DNA from: Isoetes taiwanensis
Taxonomy: Eukaryota; Streptophyta; Lycopodiopsida; Isoetales; Isoetaceae
Length of the DNA: 64,000 nucleotides
Assembly (NCBI GenBank): GCA_021234155.1
Contig: JAJEKV010000040.1
Coordinates: 12,109,072-12,173,071, forward strand
Direction of reading: 5' to 3'
Shown here: piece by piece, positions 30,364-42,344 of the stretch
Layout: every line of letters begins with the position of its first letter
Position numbering within the stretch: position 1 is the first letter of the stretch
Made by a program: the position numbers and the translations under genes
Notes under the pieces: generated by a model
Database searches by the model: none
The model's input: the letters and a program-made list of their open reading frames with translations, nothing else
What the model was told of the DNA's origin: nothing

Positions 30364-31972
30364 TGTGACGCTCCCAGAATATATACGACCCTCGGACGTA
30401 TACATACGGGGACTTTCCCCTCCCATGGCGATCCTCTCACCATGAGCAGGGCCCTCCGTCTGTTTCGGGCCACCTATGAACTGAGGCCCGAAAGAAGGAC
30501 ACGAAGGGGTCATTCGGCCCACGCCTTCAATGGGACTCCTACGTCGCGGAAGCATGAATACAAGGGTTAGCACACAGCACGAATATACATAAATAACCAC
30601 CACGAAGGGTGGCGCATCCATCCAAAATACCAACGGCATAGAATATGCATCTAATCCTAAGAAAACGCCCAAAACCCAGGCTTCTACCCCGGCTCAGACT
30701 CCAGTGAGGATCGACTGACGGCTGGGCCTCAAGAGATCAGCAGACCGAGTCTTGGCATGGCGTTGGCTGGCATAGAACATCGGCTAGGGTTGTCCACTCC
30801 ATCCGCCCCTCCCATTGCACACTTTGTGGATGGGTCAATTCATGCTATGGCTTTGCTATAGCCTGAGACGCAGTTCGAGGAATCACCCTTTGAGCCTACT
30901 CCGGGTTCATGACGCCTGGTCCGATGAGGCAGCGGAGGGGAAGCGCCCCTTCGGAATCACGGTGGTTCCATGGGCGAAGCTAGAGAATACGTGCGCATCA
31001 GCCGACCCGTATCCGTGCAGGCTTACCGCCCTAAATCTACTCAAAGTGCAAGGTGCTCCATCTGGGGGATCACACCTTCCCACCCGGGGAGTGTCGGACC
31101 CATACCCGCCCCCTCGTGGTAGGCTATCAGGCCTAGCCCACTGTAGGAGTCTCAGGAGCCATGTATGCTCATGCAAGACCCCACCCCTCATGTCACCACT
31201 GTGTTCCTTGTCTGGTGCTAAGCCAGACCATAGCATCTAGGACCCGGTGGGCTCTTGTGCACAGGCCGCAATTAATGGGACTTTACAGGGCGCTATCTAG
31301 GAGCATACTACTATACACGGTTCAGAGGCCTCTACCCCGTAATCCCCCCGTTTCAGAATCAGATTTAATCACAGAACTAACAATCAATCCTTTCAGAGAA
31401 GAACCCGAATTGAATGTAAAGAGAACCCACTTGTACAACCAAGGGTTAGTTCCTATGATTAATTACAGAGAGAACAGAGAAACAGACACAACCAAGCGTT
31501 ATCTAGAACTCACACAACCACCTACCTGAATTCTGGCTTGACTCGTTTCCATGGGGCGCCTCCATCTCCTGGGAGTTGCGAATTCAGCTGTTACTTCACA
31601 GGGACGACTGCTATGGTGGTTCTCTGCAAGGGTGTGATGGCGCTCAGCTCCTGGCCTTCTTTGGTCGATCTTCAGGAGTCAATCCCAGGGATAGGGGTCA
31701 AGCTGGCATCCAAACTTGGCAATCCCCATGCTCCCCCAATCGATTGGGGCAGGTGGCGCCTCCCCAAATGGTATTTCCTAGGTTATAGGTTATTATTATT
31801 AATGTGTTAAATTAGCATAGCTAATTTAATCCATTGTAAGGTAACCCCCTAGGTTACAATTAAGTTCCCATACCCCCATGGTAGCGTACCTTTAGGGGGG
31901 TGACATGCTTGTATTTGTACGTGGCCCGTATAAATACGTGACGTAGACCGTACAAATACGTGGAACGTCACA
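30364..31972 (-). repeat. Chromovirus 5' LTR (1609 bp)
   Basis: TGTGACG to CGTCACA, matching the LTR at 18842-20440. It is the promoter LTR in element orientation. Differences to the partner are mostly short indels in the middle 800 bp. I could not pick a TATA box or poly(A) signal with confidence. Confidence 0.97.
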
Positions 31973-31977
31973 CTTGG
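31973..31977. other. Target site duplication of the chromovirus, right
   Basis: CTTGG, identical to 18837-18841. Confidence 0.93.
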
Positions 31978-32217
31978 TGTGCAAAATTTAGATATCATGG
32001 GCAGTGGCTTTAATCACAGCGGTGTTATGCAACCGACATCGGCAGCTTTATATCTGCATGGAGAACCTATTGTCTTGGAAAATCCTTTGCATCCAGAATT
32101 GAGGCTTGCTTTGGATCATGCAGATTTGCCCCTAAATTTTCCACCCACTTCACAATAGGACTATTCTTACAGAAAATTCATGCAAGCAATATCCAATAGA
32201 CCAAAAACATGAATCAT
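31978..32217 (+). pseudogene. Duplicated exon-like segment, right copy
   Basis: Encodes VQNLDIMGSGFNHSGVMQPT, then SAALYLHGEPIVLENPLHPE, LRLALDHADLPLNFPPTSQ and a TAG. The second half matches the left copy at 18658-18836 at DNA and protein level, so an exon-sized tandem duplication existed before the chromovirus inserted between the copies. The protein is not recognised. Confidence 0.5.
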
Positions 32218-33700
32218 TTTAGAAGCTAGCTTTTATATAAAAGGGTTCTTCAGTTGTCAACATTCTGGTCCCGTTGAATATGTTCAATTATTAGTGGTTC
32301 TATTCTTGGAACTGCAAGTATTGACCAGCTTCAACCAATATGTATTGCTATTTTATTCTATTGTTGTATATAGGTAGATATGCATATTCTTTTTTACTAA
32401 TGTGGCTTTTGTTTGCACTGTATCCTTTGGTAAAGGCAATAAGTGACATTGAGATCAGTGACTTGGAAGCTGCAAAAGTTGGACTTGGCTTACTTTTCGA
32501 ATCTCAAAGTGCGCCTTTCATTTGGGTCTTTTCTTATCTCCAAAGCTTAAGTTCTGATTAAACAAATATGAGATGCTTTATATTTTCGCTGCGCTTAGTC
32601 TCCAGGTCCAGTGGAAAAACAGTTTAACAAGATTATTCAGAAGGTAGTTTAAGAAGACCAGTCTTCAACTTCATTGGGATTTTTTGGGAAATTTTTATTT
32701 GAAGCTCATTTTAAAGGTATGTAGCTACTACGTTTGATGGCCTGTTTATCTAATTATACAAGGCCTTTCTGTAATTAGTAGAAAAACTTACCATTGGTGC
32801 TTTCAAAAAGCCTTCGTCAAAATTCCAACCTGAAGGAAATGCCCTGAACACCTGTCAGCAGAGATTTCTCCCAAAGTCTTCATCTATGTTTATAGTGTAC
32901 TGCATGTAGTATCGTATAACATAGATGGCACATAGACAATGAATGTGGCATGAGAACTGGATTTTGCCACTCCACCTTCTCTCCCTCTCTCTTGACCAAT
33001 TTTGTGCTTATGTAGCTTGGTCCATCATTTTCAGTTCTATCACTTCAAAAATGCTGCCAACTAAAATGTGTTTGTTGCAATACATACTTTTAAATAGATA
33101 TATTTTTGCTTTCTAATGCATAATATTAGTAACTTTGCAGGTATGTTTTAACGGCCACAATCCATTTCAAAAGCTACGTTTTTTATAGAATCATTATTCC
33201 GATACCATTTACAGCTTAAATTCTACTGTCTGACCATGCCAAAGCAGCAATTTGAAAAAACTAGACAAGAGCTTTCAAACAGGGCGAAGAGCCTGCTGAC
33301 CGAGGATCTAAGAGCTTCCAACTTTTACTGCATGATTTACTTCCTTTTGTATCTTATCCCATATTTATGTTTAGAATCCAAAATCATTATAAGTTTTTTC
33401 CATGTGGTGATGAATTTTTGTGTTCTCAACCACGCGACCCAGCTTCAGGATCTATGATAAGTGGTGTGATGCTAGTGCTATTTTCTTATTACAATATCCC
33501 TCTCCTATAGTACATGTGCATATTGAAAGCAACATGGAATGAATTGTATTATCATGTTTAAGGAGTTAGTTCACGTCTATCTATTCTAAAATGAACAATT
33601 GGAGCTTTCAGAGGTGGCCTACACAACTGTTTGATATAGATGTGAAATGCATGTTTGTGTTAATTTTTTAATTCGAACAAAACAGTTGTACACTTAACCG
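32218..33700 (+). other. Non-coding with exon-like fragments of an unknown gene
   Basis: Short open stretches next to splice-like sites: ISDIEISDLEAAKVGLGLLF (about 32437-32500), GPVEKQFNKIIQKVV then a stop and STSLGFFGKFLFEAHFK (about 32604-32716), and an ATG frame at 33236 (FEKTRQELSNRAKSLL). They may be decayed exons of the gene whose pieces lie at 18.2-18.8 kb. No family is recognised. Confidence 0.3.
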
Positions 33701-33770
33701 AATGCCAAAATTGTAAATCTTCTTTTTTAAAATGGGATGGGGTTGGGAACCGCGCCAGAACGCCGCATGT

Positions 33771-33788
33771 AACGCCGCATGCGGCGTT
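33771..33788. repeat. Perfect 18-bp GC-rich palindrome
   Basis: AACGCCGCATGCGGCGTT reads the same on both strands. A further AACGCCGCATG lies directly upstream (33759), and the block is GC-rich in an AT-rich region. Confidence 0.9.
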
Positions 33789-33999
33789 CCCTCTGCCGCT
33801 TGCGGGTATTTTTTGCGGAACGCGAGTCGGCTGCCAGTTTTTTTTGAATCCGATGCACTTTTCACTCCGCCTCCTTACTCTCCACCTATTTCGTATCAGA
33901 AAAAAGGAAGGGGAGAACTCCCGATTCAGAAGGAAGCGGGAAACCAAGTGTTTTCAAGAGTTCATTTTTTTCTCGCCATTCTCCAGCTTCGCGTTCTTC

Positions 34000-36420
34000 A
34001 AACGTGGTGCTGCTTCTATGCCCACATCTTCTGCTTCAAAACCAGGCAGAAGAACTGTAAGCAAACTTTAAGCTCGGAGGAATTTCAAGTTCTTATCCAG
34101 GAATCTTTCTGACAGAATATATTCTCCTTTGCAGAAGTCCAATGGATCCAAGGTCGTGCGATATGCAAGTGTTTACTTTCCTTCTATTCGTTATGTTTTT
34201 GCTTAATGTAGAGTGATTGTAACCAGATTCGATTGTCTGCAGGATGCTGTTTGAGTCCATATTTGAGGTATATTTCTATTTTGCTGGAAGGCATTCTTTA
34301 ATTCGTATATTCATTATTCAAGTAGCTCATGCACTTCTGGTAATGTTATGCAATTATACAAAATTTTGTTGGTCAATTTGTGGTTGCTTTCAGTATGAGG
34401 TATTGACAACAGCCATGGGGTAATACCCTTTATTCTGCAGGAATCAGTAAGGGCTTGCAATGATCCCTCTTTGTTAGCTAACTGTAAGCACTTGGAATAG
34501 AAAGGTACTGCATTATCTATTCTGATTTGCTTCATTTATGTCTATGAATTTGGAATATGAAAATATAATGTTGTATCTGTGTTGCTTTAAATAGCTTATT
34601 TATGCATCTCTGGCATATTGACATGTCCTGCTTCTTATTCGCTCGCATTATTCAATCTGGTCATATTGTTTTGCTTCAATCCCACATTGATTTGTCTGTG
34701 AATGCAGGTTGAAATTTGAAAGCCAACTGGGGAATCAAAGCTCTCTATGTAGATCTTCCATGAGATTTCTCGCCTTCCGCTCTGATTTCTCTTGAAGCAG
34801 GTTTAGTATCTATCACTCTTCAAATTTCAAACGAATGACATTTCTTCTGGCTCTGGATGAAAATAATAATCTAAGCCTAAAACTAGCAAATCATGCAGTC
34901 TTTAGTCATTTGAATGAAAGTACACTGGCTTCTAAAGTCCGCTTGGTTCAAAATGACCCATTCTTGCATGCCATAGTTTTTTACAGTTCTTTCTTGCAGA
35001 TGGCATATTCTCTTTCTTGCACTAAACACAGTCTGATCTATCCCATTTGCAGCCTAGGTCAATTCATTGCATTACAGAGTTTTTGTGCAAGTATACTGTA
35101 AGGTAAAGAGATAATCAGTTTTGCTAAGAGTGATTTTGTAGATCATTTTATGTGTTGCCTTTTGAGCCCAGAGATATTCGTAAGGGTGCATGGAGCAACT
35201 GAGCATGAATATGCGTGGAGAAATGGGTTGACATATGCTCCCTATGACATATGCTCCCAACAACATATTTTGACTCGCAGCCTCTATAGTGATGGAGCAG
35301 AATGGACATTGTTGTTGAAGATCCCCATGGTACGTACGTAGTTTATTGTGACACTGGATTAACTATGCCATAACCGTTATAAATGCTTAGAATGGACGTT
35401 ATTGACCATGTTGAATATATATTGTGTTGCAGCCAAGGGATTTGCATATTGAACCTTAGAATGCCCAAGTGTCACAAAAATGTTTCATGCAGATGCATCT
35501 TCCATTTCGGCCTTGGCCTTACTTGACTGTATGAAGCCTGCAATGACAGGTATGCACTTCATGCAGAAAATCGAACAGAATAGGGCTTTCAAATATTGGC
35601 TGCAAAATTTAGTTTAGCATGTTTTGATATTAATTTGGATTCTTACATTTTGTAAAACATGGCTTAGAACCCAAATTTGTTGCTCCACCAGGGGCTTGGA
35701 GGCGAATGGTCAAGCTCGGTCACAAAAGAAGAGACCATCCCAGTTGTTACTGCATGGGAGCTGAATGAAAGAATGTAAGATTTGGGTGATTATTCTCATA
35801 TTTGCTTATAAATTTTGAGTTCTCAATAATCAGCGTGATACGTAAAACATGGTTGATTTCAAGTTCAGTTTTAATTCTGAAGGCAGATGTAATTCTACAA
35901 AAGGCAGCAGCAGGATGACATTGTTTCTCCAGTATTTTAATGTTTGCACGGCATTTAGTTATGCAAAATTTTGACCTGGACGAGGAAGTGCATTAAAAGT
36001 TAATTGCGGATGTCTTTGCTCTTGCGAAGTGCAGCTATGGAAACCTACAGGGATTGAACAAGAAGGGAACTCCAGATTATGGAACTCCTTTGGTCGTTGC
36101 TGTGCCGGATCCTGCATTTCAATTAGGGTGAGCCTTGCACAATCGACTTGCTGTGAGTGGGTAAAAACTTGCTGGAAAAGCAATCTACGTAGGCAAGAGC
36201 ATCTATAATTTTTTCTTCTCAATTTCTAGGGACAATGGGCCGCTGCAAATTTGAGGGTACCATAGAGTATACTATCATAATGGACGATACCATTCAAAGT
36301 TTGCCAACACCACGACAACATTCAAAACATCTACAGCTTATGTACCATGCTTCAAGTGGGGGTACACTAAGGCAGGTGCAGACATTTACTTGATTTGTGG
36401 CTCCAAATTAGTATAGAATA
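34000..36420 (+). other. Unrecognised spliced gene or gene relic
   Basis: Several pieces bounded by GT-AG sites. Exon 35692-35774 reads GLGGEWSSSVTKEETIPVVT then AWELNER, and it splices in frame to 36035-36127, which reads YGNLQGLNKKGTPDYGTPLV then VAVPDPAFQL. An earlier piece (about 35185-35334) reads ATEHEYAWRNGLTYAPYDI. A possible first exon near 34017 begins MPTSSASKPGRRT. The exon after 36128 cannot be read without a stop, so the gene may be broken. I do not recognise the protein. Confidence 0.4.
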
Positions 36421-37763
36421 ATTTTTTTTGATTCGGCACTATTTTTAGTATTATTTGGCAGCTCTATGGGATGCAATTGTCTAACCATCATGGCTCTAGG
36501 TGCCTGTTACTGCCATGGATAGACTCATCAGTACTTATAAGCTTCGTATTTCAATGGTTGAAGCAGTGTAAAATAAGAACAAGATAATAATGCAGTGTAA
36601 TAATGATTGGGCTGTTTAGACGCGATGTGAAGAAATCATAGTTGATTGAATTTGTATCAAAAATTTTGCACATTTATGTGATGTACATGAGCGCACAATA
36701 CCCATCCATTCTTAACAATTAACTGCCAAAATATGCAATTTTCTCCCAAATCCATGTCTCACTAAAATGTTTCCTAAGTCACATGCACCATGCCCCACAA
36801 ACGAGGAACTTTACGTACGGTGTAGATTAAGGAATAAGGGGTGAATATGCCTATCCAACAGCTCTCGTTGCCCTACGTCACCCCCCGTGTGAATATGCAC
36901 CCAAACCAAAGGGGGTTTAAGGGGGATTTTAATTTAAATTTGCTGGACCCAATGGTTGTGTTAATTAATGTCAATGGTAGTTATGTGTTGGTTGTTAATG
37001 TCAATGGTTGTTATGTGTTGGTTGTTATGTGTTGGGGGATTTAATTTTAATATGTTGGATGTTAATGGTTTGTGTTGCAAAAAAAAAAATTTGGCCCCTT
37101 CGGGGCATTAGGGATGTCACCCCCCCCCATGTGACAAAAATTTTAGAATTCAAACCAGAAAAAAACTAGAATTCATTTGAGGCTTTCATCACCTGTAGCT
37201 TTTGAATTTCATCACAATAAAACAAATAGAACATAAGTAAAAGTTACCATAAAGATAGAGCAGATTGATCCCATTATTCTGAAAGTCATAAAGTTTGCAA
37301 CACCCATACACAAACATTTTTCAACTGGAATTTAACAGCAGCCTTTGGCCTCCATGGATTCTTGTGGTGAGAAACCAAAGTGGGAAACTTTTCTGCTTGT
37401 TAGCACAAGGATCTAGAAGCCTTGGAATTTGCTTAATAACTGCCTCAAAATCTAAAAATGCATGGTAATTTTTTGCAAGCTTCATTCGGGTTGAGCCATA
37501 AAACAATATCCAATAGCACAATCCTGTATTAATCAGCTAGTAGGATGTGAAAGCCTACCAAACCCGACCGAAAAATTGTTGTTTTAGCATAAATAACTTA
37601 ACCAAACATATTCATATCATACACTATAAAAAAGATCTCGGAGAGAGCTTTCCAACGCAATAAAAATCATCTCAAACAGAGCTCTGCATCAGAAGTTATG
37701 ATAAGAAATGTGTTGCCGGCGGCGAAACTGCACTACATGCGCCCTTCAAGCCCTTCATGTGCC

Positions 37764-37877
37764 CATTATGCACCACACACACAAAAAGAGGGCTTTTGTT
37801 GTGAGCCATTGGTTGTTGACCATTATGCACCACACGCACAAAAAAAGGGCTTTTGTTGTGAGCCATTGGTTGTTGAC
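37764..37877. repeat. 57-bp tandem duplication
   Basis: Two copies, 37764-37820 and 37821-37877, both containing GGGCTTTTGTTGTGAGCCAT. They differ by only a few bases. Confidence 0.93.
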
Positions 37878-38033
37878 CATTGAAAAAAAAAAGGCTAAAA
37901 TCAATGGCTCAGAAATGGTGCACTCTAGATGTACGCATTAGTACATCCATTTGAATGCATCACGAAATCATAGGAAAACCTTAGTGAAAAGCGTACAAAA
38001 ACATAAAGAAAACCTGTTATTATGCTACATATT

Positions 38034-38145
38034 GACCTATTTATTTGTCTCGATCCCACAATCTAAGCCTGAAGTTCTTTTTAAGCACCTATTTGTTTGT
38101 CTTGATCCCACAATCTAAGCCTGAAGTTCTTTTTCAGCAGACCGT
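38034..38145. repeat. Short tandem duplication (about 55 bp)
   Basis: ATCCCACAATCTAAGCCTGA occurs in two adjacent copies with the same flanks (CACCTATTTGTTTGTCT upstream of the second). Slight divergence. Confidence 0.85.
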
Positions 38146-39960
38146 TGAATTTCTTTTTTAGAACGGCTTGACACCATTGGGATTTTGAGAAACAGGAAGG
38201 TACAATCGCAAATACTACTCATGATAGGAGAAAAGTTCTAAGCGTACTTCCATTGCCAACATGTTCAAGGAAATAAAATGACATTTGTGCTGCTGATCCA
38301 TTAACCTATTTATTATTGAAATTTGAACTTCCACCATAACACACAAGAAAATATATACATGTTTAGTTTACATCATATCAATTAATGTTGTATAGGATCT
38401 CTGTTGTTTTATATATTGTTGTTGCACAACTCACAATCCCCACTTAACAATAATAAGATATTATGCAACAAACTTCCATTTGATACATGTTAGTCTTCAT
38501 GCAAGGTAGGCTTATTATTTTATACATATCAAATTTCATGCTCATACTCATGCCTTTTCAACAAACCACTTTATGCAGTTTATCTAACACCATAACAATT
38601 AATCTCTCATATTCACGTGTAACCATTAACACATGATTGAGCACATGTTTTCAAGGATTCTTTCAAGCTTTTGCCTCTTATGCTTTAAGCATAATGTCCA
38701 AGGATATTTGTAGGTTTACAACATCAAAGTCAACCCGGTTCACGAAATTCGAGTATGCACCTATAATGCCACCAAATATGGTATCATTTGCCGTGGCATA
38801 CCTCTACGAATATTGGAAGCCTGTATAGATACACATGCGTACATAGACCCCACATCACATGATTTGCATTAAAAGATCATCTCCAAAATGATGCTTGCAT
38901 GTAGCAGTAGCAACAACAACACATTTCATACATGTATACAACACCACACTTCAATTACCATCACGGTGAGTACCCATTATATCCACCACTTCTTATGATT
39001 CCATGACACTTACAGTTGTACAATCACTTTGAAATATGGTATTTATAACCCAGTACCACTACCATTGTCTCACAGTTGCACTTCATTAATGTTCGCATCA
39101 TATAAAAGACCAATTTTCTATGCATTTCACTTGCAAATCGTGTGACTATCCATTAAGTCTACACACACCATTAAATCCACCTCTTCCATTCTATCTCATG
39201 CAGGCTTGCATCACCATCTACCTATCCATGTGCCCACCACGACTAATGCCCGACATCGCCGGGCACATGTTTCTAGTAATAGTTTATAATGTCTAGTGGT
39301 GTCTCTGCATTCATATCCGTTGCTGTGTGCGTCAAAGTCTAGGACGTAATAATAGCATTGAACTTGTTGAAATTTGGCTAAAATTTTCATAGGCAAAATT
39401 GCATGTTTAACAGAACATTCTGATGATACTCCTCTCACACTACTTTGAATTGTACAAGAGTCTTACACATGACAAGGGGCATCTGGTGCATTAAGAACTT
39501 GGTATATGCTTTTTTTGCCTGGCCTTTGTTAGAAAGGTTTCCCAATGTGCTTTATTTTTTTTTTCTAGAGGTTTGACTTGGTGTAAGTGTTTGCGCTTTT
39601 TGTCGTCGACACCTAGCTTGTTATGGAAACCACCATTTAGTTCTCGGGTGCAGTTTGTTAAAGGGACCCTAGAACTTGGGTGTTATCTCTCTCTTAAAAT
39701 CATATCGTCCACTTTGTTTTTGGATGGCAATGGCAACATGATTCTATTTTGTGGCAATAGAAGAGATCATAAATGTGTAAGAAACTGAGGCAGTCTTATA
39801 GAAATGTAAAAAATGTAGAGCCTACCACTTATTCTTGGAAGTCATTCTGGAAGCTAAAGGTTAGGACAGATAGATATATATTATATTAATATCCACAGAG
39901 ATCCTGTGTGGTTTCTTGAGGGATATGACTATGATTAGGCTATTTACTGAGAACTAACAG

Positions 39961-39972
39961 TGGTATCAAAGC
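39961..39972 (+). other. Orphan LTR-element primer binding site
   Basis: TGGTATCAAAGC on the plus strand differs at one base from the iMet primer site, and it is preceded by ...AACAG as an LTR end would be. No gag or pol follows, so only a relic of an LTR element in plus orientation is likely. Confidence 0.45.
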
Positions 39973-41460
39973 AAGTAGATGTGCTCAGTAAGGTGCTGAC
40001 GGAATTTAAACTAGTGTCAAGCACGAGTAGGTACAGGCTGAGAAGGAGTTGTAAGGATAAGGATGCAGCCTGTACATAAGATTATTAGATGATAATGTGG
40101 CATTGGGGCTGCCAAAGGCTGCAGGCATTTGAGTTATTGATCAGAGAAACAGGAGTTCAATCTGCAAGAGGTAAATTGCGTAGGCTTGAATTGGCCATTT
40201 CCAGACCTAGAATAATATTTTAGGGATCAAGGGTGAAATTCTTGTTGAAAACAAGAATCAAGTATCAAGCGTTGTATTGTTTTGAAGTAGCATTTTTTAT
40301 TGATTGTGAAACATGACTTTGAAGTATGATTTAAGCCACTTCACCCTCGAGTCACGGAGGGCAATCCTCCGTGCGCACCACCTTGTTTAGTTCATGGCAT
40401 TTCTTGTGACCTTTGTTTACATCTTCAATGATATTACATCGATAAAAAAATACTATTCCTAGGAGCTGTCATGGTTATTTTAATTTAGCACCACTAATGA
40501 AGGGTTTCATGGCATCTCTTGGCATCACTAATGGAGGGTTTCATGCCGCCTCTTGGCTCCATTACAATTTTTGAACAAGTACGCACATATTAGAGAGGGC
40601 AAATTTGGTCTAGTTATGTGAACATGGACTTAGAGCAGAAGTTCTGAACTAGAATTCAGTAGGGATTAGTTGTTAATTTAGCAAAAGTGCCATCCACATT
40701 AGCCTGGCTATATCTGCAATTGCAACTGAAACTTCAGAGAAAGTACAGAAGTAGTAGATTTCATTTTTTTTACAAAACACTCCATTTTACAAAGGTTCTA
40801 GCACACACCATGGACCTGAAGTGAGACATGCCTGACTTATTGTAATCTGATTGGTTGTATGTGTTGGAGATATTACAATAATTCTCTGCAAATCAAGAGC
40901 TCTCTGGTTATCATGATTGGCAACGTAAGCCGTTCCATGTGATCTGTGATTATGCACTGCCAATCAGCTACATAAGATTTTTGGAGAAGAATGTCCCTTA
41001 CTTCCTACCACAACAAAGCGCTCTGTAGAACTCTCAAGGAAAAAAAACATGAGAGAATTTTTGACAAATATAGAGACTCTCCTAAATGGAATTTCCTAGT
41101 TTTCTATGTTTTCCATCTTTACATGTTCCACACGAAACTATAGGTTATCGCTCTATTGCTAGATTCGCAAGATTTACAAAATGCTAGTCAGTGGATTGCA
41201 TGGACGGAACTGGATTATGACTTCAACACTATTGAGGATGCAGGTGTACGGACATTCTCAAGGAGTGAGAATATGGAGGCTGGTATATGTATAAGGATAT
41301 TATGTATAGCTGTTTAATGGTCTGCAGAATTTGTGCTCATGTAATTTAGGGCCATAACTTTTTCTTTAATTTGGTTAGTTGATGTTGTCAGCTGGTGCTT
41401 GAAAGAAAGTAAATGCCACAAAATTGTCTTAATATTCATCCTCTTAGGCATCTCTTACAG
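39973..41460. other. Non-coding, no gene recognised
   Basis: Stops in all frames. A short hairpin (CACGGAGG and CCTCCGTG at about 40354-40375) and a short duplication of CACTAATG(A/G)AGG near 40493 and 40528 are the only structures noted. Confidence 0.4.
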
Positions 41461-41476
41461 TGCTGAAGCAGAAGTT

Positions 41477-41662
41477 CTATCCAATTTTATACACCCACTT
41501 GTTACCCACAATATTTTTTCCTTTTGGTAGTTCTACTAATTCATAAGTAAAAGTTCTATAAAATGATTCCACTTCAGCCACCATTGCTCTCTTCCAATCC
41601 TGTGATTTTGCTAAATGTATTGCTTCATCAAAGCTCTCTGGAACTCTACTTTCTAATGTCAT
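41477..41662 (-). pseudogene. Copia-2 RT N-terminal block
   Basis: Open for 61 codons: ESRVPESFDEAIHLAKSQDW, KRAMVAEVESF and GKNIVGNKWVYKIG, the Copia RT start. The frame ends right after the VYKIG block. Confidence 0.8.
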
Positions 41663-41695
41663 TAAGACTTCATTATATGCTGCTTCTTCATGTTA

Positions 41696-42335
41696 TTATT
41701 CTCTTACTTCTGCCATCTTCTTGTCTACACCATATTTCTCTATTTCCAGAGGTACATCCGCCCTAAGTTTTTCAGCTTTAGTCCTTCTCCTTCTTCTACT
41801 TTGATCTTGTTGTAAGTTCCCTTCACCCTCAAGTTGAATTTCTGTACTATCTGTATCAGTCCCTTTGATGAGCTTCATATGCACTTTGATTATCTGCAAT
41901 TTCTGATTCCTCTTCGTCATCACTCCCTAATGCAACCTTTTCACATGTTTCCTTGACTGCCTCGATATTTTCTTTTGTAATTTCAGCAATATTATCAGTA
42001 ACCCTTCTTGGTTTGTATACCATTTCTATAAAGTTTAATGATTTTTCTATTATCTAGATTCTACAGTCTGTAAGCCTTAGAGGATTCATCATAACCTACT
42101 AAGTAGATATCAATACTCGATCATTTAATTTCTTTATTTGCTCAACTGGAACATGTGCATAGGCTAGGCACTCATAAGTTTTCAGTCTTTCATAGTTTAA
42201 CTTCTTTCTGCCCAGAGCATATCAGGAATTATCCCGCCTAAGCTTGACGATGGCAACATATTTTGAACAAACACTGCTGTCTTAGTTTCTTCTTCCCAGA
42301 AATTTGGTAATCTTGTATGCTTGAGCATTGGCCTA
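41696..42335 (-). pseudogene. Copia-2 integrase end and linker
   Basis: Three-frame fragments. Around 42240-42335 lies the integrase end (LPNFWEEETKTAVFVQNMLP), followed by LDNRKIIKLYRNG-like linker and an Arg/Glu-rich stretch (41696-41923). Several stops are present. Confidence 0.65.
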
Positions 42336-42344
42336 ACTGCATTA

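Larger units (their letters stand above)
18842..31972 (-). mobile_element. Ty3/Gypsy chromovirus, 13.1 kb, carrying a histone H3 fusion and two more accessory ORFs
   Basis: Both LTRs, target duplication, polypurine tract and iMet primer site define the full element. Read on the minus strand: 5' LTR, PBS, 590-bp GC-rich leader, ORF-A (N-terminal domain plus histone H3), ORF-B (467 aa, H2A-like C-terminus), ORF-C (162 aa, H2B-like C-terminus), gag, degraded protease region, RT, RNase H, integrase, chromodomain, polypurine tract, 3' LTR. The 3.5 kb of accessory ORFs before gag is not part of the normal chromovirus plan. Gag and pol contain frameshifts, so this copy is probably not autonomous, but the three accessory frames are open. 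Confidence 0.95.
36421..39900. other. Non-coding region with short duplications
   Basis: No gene recognised. Noted: a GT-rich repetitive stretch at 36955-37040, a poly(A) and C-rich block at 37078-37130, the 57-bp tandem duplication at 37764-37877 and a 55-bp duplication at about 38030-38145. Confidence 0.5.

Noticed and set aside
36841-37130. Short frame with NVNGSYVLVVNVNG repeats
   Set aside because: Low-complexity GT-rich DNA followed by poly(A) and poly(C) runs; no gene context.
37698-37941. Frame with a repeated HYAPHAQKKGFCCEPLVVD-like peptide
   Set aside because: Caused by the 57-bp tandem duplication, whose length is a multiple of three; no other sign of a gene.
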